Part shown: piece after piece, positions 8,531-15,763 of the stretch
How the letters are laid out: every line of letters starts with the position of its first letter
How positions within the stretch are numbered: position 1 is the first letter of the stretch
Assembly: GCF_900099705.1 (NCBI RefSeq)
Contig: NZ_LT629695.1
Coordinates: forward strand, 1,364,001 to 1,428,000
Origin: Agrococcus jejuensis
GTDB taxonomy: Bacteria > Actinomycetota > Actinomycetes > Actinomycetales > Microbacteriaceae
DNA: 64,000 nt
Direction: 5' to 3'
The notes under the pieces: model-generated
The model's input: only the letters and a program-made list of their open reading frames with translations
The model's database searches: none
Told to the model about the DNA's origin: nothing
Program-made: the position numbers and the translations under genes

Positions 8531-9481
8531 TCAGACCGCGTAGGCCGTCGCGCGCTCCACCCATGCCTCCAGGTGCGCAGCAGTTGCGACCTCGCCCGGG
8601 CCGGACCATCCGTGCAGCTCGCGCCGCCACGCATCCGGAATGCTCGATGCACCCGCCGCGGCACCCGCGAGCGCGCCGGCGATCGCGGCGACCGTGTCGG
8701 TGTCGTTGCCGCAGCGCACGGCGAGCACGAGGCGCCGCTCGAGCGTCTCGGCGTGCGCGATCGCCGACCACGACGCCTGCAGCGCGTGCACGACCCATCC
8801 GTTTTGCGGGAACTGCCACGGCATGAGCCGCTCGGCCTCGTCGAACCGGGCCAGCCACGTCTCGCGACGCTCGAACGGCACGTGGCGGATGCCACGGTGC
8901 ACGTCGATCTCGCCGGTGCGGATCGCGTGACGGATGGCGAGCGACCACAGCACGCACGCGTCGCCGGTCTCGGCGTCGAAGTGGGTGAGGTCGCTGATGG
9001 CTCGGGCCGCGTGCACGAGACGCTCCTCCTGACCGCCGCCGAGGAAGGCGAGCGCGACCGGGCCGGTGCGCATCAGGCTGCCGTTGCCGCCGCTGCGTCC
9101 CGCCTGGTCGTGGATGGTGCGAGCGGCTGCCCGCGCGGCCTCGGCAGTCGGCGACTCGAGCGAGCCGAGCACGGCGCGGATCTGGTTGCCGACATCCTTC
9201 GCACCCGACGCCCACTGCGCCCAGGTCGCGACCAGCAGGTCGAGCGTCGATTCGTCGGCGAGCTCGCGCCCGTCGGCAAGCGCGCGCAGGATCGGCACGG
9301 CCATCGACGTGTCGTCGGTCCACTCGCCGAGCTCCCAGTCGAACGCACCGCCTGCACGCATCACGACGGCGTCGTCGCTCGGCAGCGGCGGCTGGAACTC
9401 GCACGGCGCACCGAGTGCGTCGCCGGTCGCGGAACCGAGGATGGCGCCGAGGGCGCGGTCGCGGGTGGCTTCGTCGAGCAT
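8531..9481 (-). CDS. ADP-ribosylglycohydrolase family protein
   Basis: A 316-aa ADP-ribosylglycohydrolase (DraG/ARH fold), a family that removes ADP-ribose from proteins or related substrates using two metal ions. The N-terminal GSATGDALGAP, the metal-binding EWTDDTSMA, GGNGSLMRTGP and the C-terminal RCGNDTDTVAAIAGALAG are all intact, so it should be active. The start at 9481 gives the usual N-terminus (DRALGAILGSATGDALG). Upstream extensions are Arg/Ser-rich and unlikely. No partner ADP-ribosyltransferase is seen nearby. Confidence 0.92.
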   Translation of the reverse strand: MLDEATRDRALGAILGSATGDALGAPCEFQPPLPSDDAVVMRAGGAFDWELGEWTDDTSMAVPILRALADGRELADESTLDLLVATWAQWASGAKDVGNQIRAVLGSLESPTAEAARAAARTIHDQAGRSGGNGSLMRTGPVALAFLGGGQEERLVHAARAISDLTHFDAETGDACVLWSLAIRHAIRTGEIDVHRGIRHVPFERRETWLARFDEAERLMPWQFPQNGWVVHALQASWSAIAHAETLERRLVLAVRCGNDTDTVAAIAGALAGAAAGASSIPDAWRRELHGWSGPGEVATAAHLEAWVERATAYAV

Positions 9482-9585
9482 GGCTTCCTCACTGCGGCGC
9501 TCCGCACGCCCATGCGTCAGCCAACCAGAAGTGACCTGTGGACAACTGCGCCAGGTTCGCAGAGGCTGCTCGTATGGTCGCGGGC

Positions 9586-10146
9586 ATGGTTCGACGTCGT
9601 TGGATGCGGTGGGGCGCGGTGGGCGCCGCCGCTGCGGTGGCGTTGACGGGGTGCGTCGGGGAGGACGAGCCGGCACCGTCGCCGAGCGCAGCCGAGCCTT
9701 CGCCGTCGCTGAGCAACGACGAACTCGCCGATACCTCTCTTGACGCCTATCAGGGCTTTCAGGACGAGCTGAACGCCATGTACCAGGCTTTCGACTCGGA
9801 CTACACGCGACTTCTGCCATGGTCCGGTCCAGAACTCGCGACCGACGCAGTCGCATCCATGGAACAGACCCACGCCACCGGTCTCAACATCGACGGCGCG
9901 CCGGCCGTCGTATCTGCCGAAGTCGAGTCGAACGACGGCGACGCAGCGTCGGTCATTGTTTGCGTCGACGGCTCGGGTGTTCGGGTCTACGACATTGAGT
10001 CCGGCGTCGAACTCGAGCCCAGCGGCGACTCCCCCTACTCGGCATGGGCGCTCGCTGTCGTCGTCGAGGCGGACGGGAGCGTTATCGTCACGTCCCGCGA
10101 AGCACGCCCAGACGCCGGACCTTCACCATGCGGCTCGCAGCCCTAG
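9586..10146 (+). CDS. Putative lipoprotein
   Basis: A 186-aa predicted lipoprotein. MVRRRWMRWG is followed by a hydrophobic stretch and the lipobox ALTGC, then a Ser/Pro-rich linker (PAPSPSAAEPSPS). The remaining 140 residues show no family I know; they include VIVCVDGSGVRVYD and a later CGS, perhaps forming a disulphide. The start at 9586 is the last ATG before the charged region; 9574 is an alternative. The downstream gene starts inside its 3' end, so the two are probably co-expressed. Confidence 0.75.
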   Translation: MVRRRWMRWGAVGAAAAVALTGCVGEDEPAPSPSAAEPSPSLSNDELADTSLDAYQGFQDELNAMYQAFDSDYTRLLPWSGPELATDAVASMEQTHATGLNIDGAPAVVSAEVESNDGDAASVIVCVDGSGVRVYDIESGVELEPSGDSPYSAWALAVVVEADGSVIVTSREARPDAGPSPCGSQP

Positions 10147-10952
10147 CGGGAGCGGTGATCGTCGTCGTCGGTCCATTGCCGGTTGCGACGCCAGGACCTG
10201 GGGTCGGGTTCATGTGCTCGGTAGAACTCGCCGCTGCTGACATCTGTCCAGACTCGATGGTCGGTGAGCTTGTTGTTGGTGGTTCGCAGACAACGCCGGG
10301 CGGAGGCGGGGCGTCCATCACACCGGTCGACGAAGAAGCAGCGGACCGCGCCTGGCGTTCGTACCTGCAAATGCTCTACGAGCGCTGCGTCGCGATGGCC
10401 GAGGACCAGTCCCAGTGCGTGCCACCACCGGGCGATCCGGTCGAGACTGCTGCCGACGACGCGGTCCCGCCGATCACGATCGACGATCTGGTTGGTTTCA
10501 CGCCGGGCGTCGGCGAGCTCGTCGTGCAGCCCGAGAACTGGGGCGTGCTCGGGATACCGACCAATTTCGTCGCGACCGCGACCGACCACGTGCAGCATGG
10601 GACGCTGCTCGGGCAGCCGATCGAGGTGCGGTGGCGGCCCGTCTCGTTCACGTTCGACTACGGCGACGGCAGCGTCGTGGCGACGACCGACGCTGGGGCG
10701 ATGTGGCAGTCGAGCGGCGACGACTGGACGACGACCTCGACCAGCCACGAGTACTCCGAGCGCGGTGAGTACACAGCGACCGTCACGATCACCTTCGAGG
10801 CCGACATCGCGACGGGGACCGGGTGGGCGACCGTGCCGGGGACGCTCGAGCTCGCCGCTCCCGCCGAGGGCGTGCAGGTCTTCGAGGTGCAGACCGTGCT
10901 GACTCGGGGCGACTGCATCGACTACCCGAACGATCCGGGGTGCTCGCCGTAG
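10128..10952 (+). CDS. Secreted protein with PKD-like domain
   Basis: A 274-aa protein with a signal-like N-terminus (MRLAALAGAVIVVVG) that overlaps the upstream lipoprotein gene by 19 bp. Residues about 165-260 look like a PKD/Ig-like fold: FTFDYGDGS, then HEYSERGEYTATVTITF, the pattern in which an Asp-Gly-Asp-Gly turn and a Y-x-G-x-Y-x-V strand are conserved. Six Cys in the mature part suggest disulphides. Probably exported and envelope-associated. Codon use is slightly less GC-biased than in the neighbours. Confidence 0.72.
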   Translation: MRLAALAGAVIVVVGPLPVATPGPGVGFMCSVELAAADICPDSMVGELVVGGSQTTPGGGGASITPVDEEAADRAWRSYLQMLYERCVAMAEDQSQCVPPPGDPVETAADDAVPPITIDDLVGFTPGVGELVVQPENWGVLGIPTNFVATATDHVQHGTLLGQPIEVRWRPVSFTFDYGDGSVVATTDAGAMWQSSGDDWTTTSTSHEYSERGEYTATVTITFEADIATGTGWATVPGTLELAAPAEGVQVFEVQTVLTRGDCIDYPNDPGCSP

Positions 10953-10961
10953 AGCGTCGGC

Positions 10962-11000
10962 GCTCCTTTCGAGGCTCGCTTCGCTCGCACCTCAAGGAGC
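10962..11000. repeat. 3'-end palindromic repeat, family A copy 1
   Basis: An imperfect hairpin with arms GCTCCTT and AAGGAGC around CGAGG and ACCTC, starting 9 bp after the stop codon of the PKD protein. The same core (TTTCGAGGCTCGCTTCGCTC) recurs at 52055-52090 and, in variant or reversed form, at 51987-52030 and 52141-52180. Confidence 0.8.
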
Positions 11001-11152
11001 GGTTGGGGAGGCGAGTTCGATGGAGGTTCCTCGGTAGCTGAAGGCCCGCAGCGAGGCCAAACGCGGTTCCACAGCCACTCCGGCGCGAAGATCCCTCACA
11101 CGACGGGGCACATCCTCAGCAAACCTGCCGGGGGTACACCTAGCATCCGGCC

Positions 11153-12250
11153 ATGATGTCGCAAGCGTTCGAGTTCCTCGACGAGCCGTTCACGATCGCG
11201 TTCGAGCCGGCCGCTCCCGTCAACGTCTTCTCGGTCGCGGGCTTCCCTCGGCGCGAGACGGTCGCATCCAACGTGCTCGCGTTCCTGCTCGATCCCAACG
11301 AGCGCCACGGGTTCGGCACGACGTTCGTCGATGCGGTGCTCGTGCTGCTCGGCGATGCGCTCACCACGGCCGGCGATCGCTTCGACGCCGACGCCTGCAG
11401 GGGCTCGAGCGAGTGGTCGGTCGCGACCGAGGCGCGCACCGACGACCGCACGCGCATCGACATCCTGCTCGAGAACGACGCGCTCGACGTGGCGATCGTC
11501 ATCGAGAACAAGGTCGACGCGACGATCGCGAACCCGTTCGGCACCTACGTGGCGCACGCATCCCGCAGCCACGGCACCGTGGTCGCCGCCGTGCTCGCGC
11601 CGACGCGACGCGACCTCGCGGCCGTGACCGTGCCTGGCATCGTTGCGATCGCCTACGACGACCTCTTCGACGCGGCCGATGCCGCCCTCTACGACGTCGG
11701 CCCGATGGCCGACCAGCGCAGCCTCGAGCTGTACGCGCAGTTCCGCGAGACCACCAGCGAGAGGATCGCGACCATGACGATCGAGCACGAGCAGCAGCGC
11801 CTCGACGAGCTCTGGTCGGCGATCGAGCACCGGCAGGATCAGGTGCTCGACTTCTTCACGGCGCTCGAGTCCGTGAACGCGGTGCTCGCGGCCCGTGGCG
11901 CGCGACTGCAGGAGGCGATCGGCCAGCGGCTCGACGCCACCGGGATCGCGCACTCGTCGTGGCTCGTCACCGCTGGCGACCACGCGTGGGGCCGCAGCCG
12001 CGGCGAGCGCGCGCTCGTCTACGTCGGCTTCAAGCCCCGCACCGGCGGCTCGATCGAGCTGCTCGTCGGCTGGCTGCCCCGCACGGGCACGTTCGGCTAC
12101 GCCGTGAAGGCCTACCAGAGCCGCAACCGTCCGACGCGGCCGTGGGACCACATCCCGCTCGGCCTGCCGTTCGACGCCGACGAGGATGCGGTCGCCGACC
12201 GGTTCGCACAGCTCGCGCTGCGCTGGACGGCGGGCGAGCGGCCCGACTGA
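11153..12250 (+). CDS. PD-(D/E)XK nuclease superfamily protein
   Basis: A 365-aa protein of the PD-(D/E)XK superfamily, PDDEXK_4-like. Residues about 100-130 show the core: RIDILLEND, then VAIVIENKVDA, where Asp, Glu and Lys are the metal and catalytic residues. An N-terminal motif SNVLAFLLDPNERHGFG is typical of this group. The last 120 residues form a second alpha/beta domain. Such proteins are often orphan defence-type nucleases, but the substrate is unknown. ATG 11153 or 11156 could be used. It ends 4 bp from the convergent HNH gene. Confidence 0.8.
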   Translation: MMSQAFEFLDEPFTIAFEPAAPVNVFSVAGFPRRETVASNVLAFLLDPNERHGFGTTFVDAVLVLLGDALTTAGDRFDADACRGSSEWSVATEARTDDRTRIDILLENDALDVAIVIENKVDATIANPFGTYVAHASRSHGTVVAAVLAPTRRDLAAVTVPGIVAIAYDDLFDAADAALYDVGPMADQRSLELYAQFRETTSERIATMTIEHEQQRLDELWSAIEHRQDQVLDFFTALESVNAVLAARGARLQEAIGQRLDATGIAHSSWLVTAGDHAWGRSRGERALVYVGFKPRTGGSIELLVGWLPRTGTFGYAVKAYQSRNRPTRPWDHIPLGLPFDADEDAVADRFAQLALRWTAGERPD

Positions 12251-12254
12251 CCGC

Positions 12255-13070
12255 TCAGGACGGCACGATGCCGACCTCGTCGTCGCAACCGACGAGCACC
12301 GCCTCGGCTGACGCGCGCGACGCCGCCGTCATCGTGAGGTCGTAGCGCGCGAAGCCCTCGACGATCGTGATGACGAATCCGCACCGCGCATGGGCAGCGG
12401 GCGGCAACCACTCCGCGAGGTCCGAGTCGCTGCGCGACTGGTTGATGCCACCCTCGACCGCCAGCAGCAGCGAGGTGTCGTTCGCGAACAGGACGCGCTG
12501 CTCGGGCGACCACGACCACGCGCCGCTGCGCCATGCCAGCGCGAGCGGGATGAGGTGGTCGATCTGCACGGCCTGCGACGTCTGCTCGCCATGCTGGAAC
12601 GGCACGATGACGCCCGTGTACGGGTCGTCGAGCACGCCGGTCTGCACGCGGCACGACCCGTCGGCGAAGCGCACGACCTCGTCGAGATCGCGCGCGAGCA
12701 CGTCCTGGCGCTGGCTGCATCCGTTGCCGTCGACGTCCTCCCACGCCTCGCCGAACTCGTCGCGGCGGTAGTCCGGCACCCAGACCGACGCATCCGTCGC
12801 CGGGATCGTCGCGAGCTGCGCGAGGGCGGATTCGGCAGCGGTGGGCGGTTCAGGCGTCGGCGTCGTCGTCGGTGACGCGGACGGGGTAGGCGCCGCGCTC
12901 GGCGACGACGACGGAGTCGATGGCGGCACCGGTTCCTGCGACGCATCGGCCACCACGGAATTGCCGCCGAGCACTCGCGGGATCGTCAGCGACCCGACGA
13001 GCGCGAGCACCGAGAGCACGAGCGCCACCAACGACAGGATGCCCAGCGGCGTGAGTCCGTAGCCCTTCAT
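12255..13070 (-). CDS. Secreted HNH-family (DUF1524) protein
   Basis: A 271-aa protein with an N-terminal membrane or signal segment (about residues 8-32), a Ser/Thr/Pro linker and a DUF1524-type HNH nuclease domain: DGNGCSQRQDVLARDL, DDPYTG, the metal-binding QIDHLIPLALAWRSGAW, a FAND strand and NQSRSDSDLAEW. This layout is common in secreted actinobacterial nucleases, which probably scavenge DNA. The start at 13070 places the hydrophobic segment at the N-terminus. A tandem Excalibur-domain gene lies 19 bp upstream, so the two may form an operon. Confidence 0.85.
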   Translation of the reverse strand: MKGYGLTPLGILSLVALVLSVLALVGSLTIPRVLGGNSVVADASQEPVPPSTPSSSPSAAPTPSASPTTTPTPEPPTAAESALAQLATIPATDASVWVPDYRRDEFGEAWEDVDGNGCSQRQDVLARDLDEVVRFADGSCRVQTGVLDDPYTGVIVPFQHGEQTSQAVQIDHLIPLALAWRSGAWSWSPEQRVLFANDTSLLLAVEGGINQSRSDSDLAEWLPPAAHARCGFVITIVEGFARYDLTMTAASRASAEAVLVGCDDEVGIVPS

Positions 13071-13089
13071 GGGCGAACGGCCCGCGCGG

Positions 13090-13908
13090 TCACTCGCACC
13101 CCACGCCGTCGCCGTCGCGGTCGAGGTGCCGGCCGTAGCCCGGCTGACCGGCGTAGACCGGCGCGGCTCCCGCCTGACGCGCTGCCGTGCAGTTCGCGTA
13201 GTACGCCGACGCGGCGGGTGCCGCCGCCTGCGGCTGGGACGGAGTCGCAGCGACGGGTGCGATCGCCGGAGCAGCCGCTGCCTGCGCCGTCGCGAGCTCG
13301 GCCTGCAGTGCGGCGATCGTGGCGTCGCGCTCGGAGATCGTCGACTGCGCGGATGAGAGATCCGCCTGCGCGGTCGCGAGGTCGGTCTGCGAGGTCGCGA
13401 GGTCGGCCTCGGTGGTCTCGAGCGTCGACGCGAGCTCGTCGGTCGCGGACTCGGCCGCCTCGATGGCATCCTCCTGCTCGCCGACCAGCAGCTGGAGCTC
13501 GTCGCGCTCGGCCTCGGCACCCGCCAGCTGGGTCGACGTCGTCGTGAGCTCTTCCTCGAGACCGACGACCTCCTGGTGCTGCCCGAGCCCGCCAGCGCAC
13601 GAGCCGAGCGCGAAGAGCGTCAGCGCACCGGCGCAGATCAGCACGACGCGAGGCCACCGGCGCTTGCGCTGCCCATCGCCGTCCTGCTGCGCACCCATCG
13701 GGTTCGGCACGGAGTCGGCGGGAGCCGGATAGGCGGGGCTCGGGATGGGCGCAGTCGCAGCGACGAACGGTGGCGGCACGAAGGTCGGCTGCGGAGGCTG
13801 CGCCTGCTGCATCCACGGCGGTCGCGGCAGCGACTGCGCCTGCTGCTGCGCCCACCCCTGCAGCGCCCGTGCCGGGTTCGGCACCCGTCCATTCTCGCGC
13901 TCGTCCAT
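13090..13908 (-). CDS. Membrane protein with coiled coil and Excalibur domain
   Basis: A 272-aa envelope protein. Residues 1-80 are Gln/Pro-rich and carry a SPAY motif; residues about 90-110 form one membrane helix (VVLICAGALTLFALGSCAG). A long Glu/Ala/Thr-rich coiled coil follows (about residues 115-205). The C-terminus is an Excalibur calcium-binding domain with YYANCTAAR and HLDRDGDGVGCE. The start at 13908 (MDEREN) avoids an implausible Arg-rich extension. It precedes the secreted HNH gene by 19 bp, so an extracellular calcium-dependent nuclease complex is conceivable. Confidence 0.82.
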   Translation of the reverse strand: MDERENGRVPNPARALQGWAQQQAQSLPRPPWMQQAQPPQPTFVPPPFVAATAPIPSPAYPAPADSVPNPMGAQQDGDGQRKRRWPRVVLICAGALTLFALGSCAGGLGQHQEVVGLEEELTTTSTQLAGAEAERDELQLLVGEQEDAIEAAESATDELASTLETTEADLATSQTDLATAQADLSSAQSTISERDATIAALQAELATAQAAAAPAIAPVAATPSQPQAAAPAASAYYANCTAARQAGAAPVYAGQPGYGRHLDRDGDGVGCE

Positions 13909-14062
13909 GCGGATCCTCCACGGCTCATCGGCTGCCGAGGAGCAGCGTCGGCTGAGCGTACCTCGTGAATGAGGATTCATCACCCGACGGAAGGTAACGA
14001 TCGCGACACGGGATCGCGGCGCGCGAGGCCCGGCTGCCATGCATCTGCCGATCCCGCAACTT

Positions 14063-14078
14063 GTGCACGAACGTGCAC
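14063..14078. promoter_or_regulatory. Inverted repeat upstream of APC permease
   Basis: GTGCAC, GAAC, GTGCAC lies 34 bp before the permease start. It could be an operator for an unidentified regulator; only one copy is seen. Confidence 0.3.
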
Positions 14079-14111
14079 GCCACTTCGCTGCTTATGGCAT
14101 GGTGGCTGGCT

Positions 14112-15488
14112 ATGGCCGAAGCACCAACATCCGTCGTCGAGCCCGACGAGACCGGGACCAAGCTCAAGAAGGGCATCACCACGATGCTGCTCTTCTTCTT
14201 CATCGTCGGCGACACCCTGGGTGCCGGCATCTACACGCTCATGGGATCGCTGGCGCAAGACGTCGGCGGCGCCCTGTGGGTGCCCCTCATCCTCGCGCTC
14301 GTGCTCGCCCTGCTCACCGCGGGCACGTACGCCGAGCTCATCACGAAGTACCCGCACGCCGGCGGCGCCGCGCGCTTCGCCGAGCGCGCGTTCAAGAAGC
14401 CGTTCGTGACGTTCGTCATCGGCTTCCTCATGCTGTCGTCGGGCATCACGACGTCGGCCGCCCTCGCCAACGCCTTCGCAGGCGACTACCTGCAGGCGAT
14501 CGTGCCGAACATCCCCACGGTGCCCGTGACACTCGTGTTCATCGCGCTGCTGATCGTCATCAACATCCGCGGCGTGCGCGAGTCGCTCATCGCCAACGTG
14601 GGCGCGACGCTCATCGAGATGACCGGCCTCATCATCATCATCGTCATCGCGGCGCTCGTGATCTTCGGAGGCGGCGGCGACCTGTCGCGCCCCGTGACCT
14701 TCGCCGACGGCATCTCGCCCTTCACCGGCGCGTTCGCCGCCACGATCACGGCGTTCTTCTCGTTCCTCGGCTTCGAGGCCGCGGCGAACATGGCCGAGGA
14801 GGTCAAGAACCCCTCGCGCTCGTACCCGCGCGCGCTGTTCGGCGCCATCCTCACGGCCGCCGTCGTCTACCTCGCCCTCGCGATCGGCGCCTCGATCGTC
14901 GTGCCGACGGATGTGCTGGCCGACTCCGAGGGTCCGCTGCTCGAGGTCATCACGGCCTCCGGCTTCTCGTTCCCGACGTGGCTGTTCTCGATCATCGCGC
15001 TCGTCGCGATCGGCAACGGCGCGCTGCTGTTCATGGTGATGGCGTCGCGTGCCACGTACGGCCTCGCCGAGGCGAAGCTGCTGCCGAAGGTCTTCGGCTC
15101 GGTGCTGCCCGGCCGCAAGACGCCGTGGGTCGCGATCCTCGTCGTCGGCGTCGTCACGATGGCGATGTCGTTCGTCGGCGACGTCGGCACCCTCGCCGAC
15201 ACGACGGTGCTGCTGCTCGTGCTCGTCTTCATCTCCGCGAACATCTCGGTGCTCGTGCTGAAGAAGGACGAGGTGAAGCACAAGCACTTCTCGGTGCCGC
15301 GCATCGTGCCCGTGCTCGCGCTCATCGCCTCGATCGCACTGCTCACGCAGCAGTCGCCCACGACGTGGCTCATCTCGCTCGGCTACGCCGTCGTCGGCAC
15401 GATCCTCTTCCTCATCGCCCGCGCCGCCCGCAAGCGCGAGTACGCGCAGGGCACGGCCGAGCCGACGCGGTCGATCCCGCTCGAGTAA
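14112..15488 (+). CDS. APC-family amino acid permease
   Basis: A 458-aa, roughly 12-helix permease of the amino acid-polyamine-cation family. The first helix carries the substrate-site motif VGDTLGAGIYTLMG; FLGFEAAANMAEEVKNPSRS in the middle is the conserved cytoplasmic loop of the family. It imports an amino acid or polyamine by proton symport; the substrate is not decidable. The start at 14112 (MAEAPTS) is preferred over upstream Met codons because it gives a normal charged N-terminus. A UUCG-loop hairpin follows the stop codon. Confidence 0.9.
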   Translation: MAEAPTSVVEPDETGTKLKKGITTMLLFFFIVGDTLGAGIYTLMGSLAQDVGGALWVPLILALVLALLTAGTYAELITKYPHAGGAARFAERAFKKPFVTFVIGFLMLSSGITTSAALANAFAGDYLQAIVPNIPTVPVTLVFIALLIVINIRGVRESLIANVGATLIEMTGLIIIIVIAALVIFGGGGDLSRPVTFADGISPFTGAFAATITAFFSFLGFEAAANMAEEVKNPSRSYPRALFGAILTAAVVYLALAIGASIVVPTDVLADSEGPLLEVITASGFSFPTWLFSIIALVAIGNGALLFMVMASRATYGLAEAKLLPKVFGSVLPGRKTPWVAILVVGVVTMAMSFVGDVGTLADTTVLLLVLVFISANISVLVLKKDEVKHKHFSVPRIVPVLALIASIALLTQQSPTTWLISLGYAVVGTILFLIARAARKREYAQGTAEPTRSIPLE

Positions 15489-15515
15489 GCCCGTTCGACG
15501 GGGAACGGTGGGATG

Positions 15516-15543
15516 CGGGGCGGGCCTTCGGGCTCGCCCCGCG
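15516..15543 (+). terminator. Hairpin with TTCG loop after APC permease
   Basis: A 12-bp GC stem (one G-T pair) closed by TTCG starts 27 bp after the permease stop. It is suited to a terminator, although no U-tract follows. Confidence 0.65.
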
Positions 15544-15570
15544 TTCGTGTTCGGGGCGGGATGCGGGCAC

Positions 15571-15635
15571 GAGGTGACGCTCAGCGCGGGTTCGTGTGCG
15601 ATATGCGGATGAAGTCGCTGTGAGCGTCACCTCGT
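15571..15635. repeat. Long hairpin element, family G copy 1
   Basis: Perfect 14-bp arms CGAGGTGACGCTCA and TGAGCGTCACCTCG enclose a 37-nt loop containing TGTGCGATATGCGGATG. It lies between two convergent genes. The loop motif returns in the neighbouring element although the arms differ. Confidence 0.85.
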
Positions 15636-15636
15636 G

Positions 15637-15713
15637 TCGCGCGGAGTGCTCGTGAGAGCGCTGGCGTCTGCGATATGCACATGGGGACCAGCTGAGGAGC
15701 ACTCCGCGCGACG
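15637..15713. repeat. Long hairpin element, family G copy 2
   Basis: Perfect 16-bp arms GTCGCGCGGAGTGCTC and GAGCACTCCGCGCGAC enclose a 45-nt loop containing TCTGCGATATGCACATG. The arms are unrelated to those of the adjacent element, while the TGCGATATGC loop core is shared. Confidence 0.85.
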
Positions 15714-15763
15714 AACAGCAGCGGCGGCCGACCCGAGGGTCGACCGCCGCTGCGAGCAGCGCG

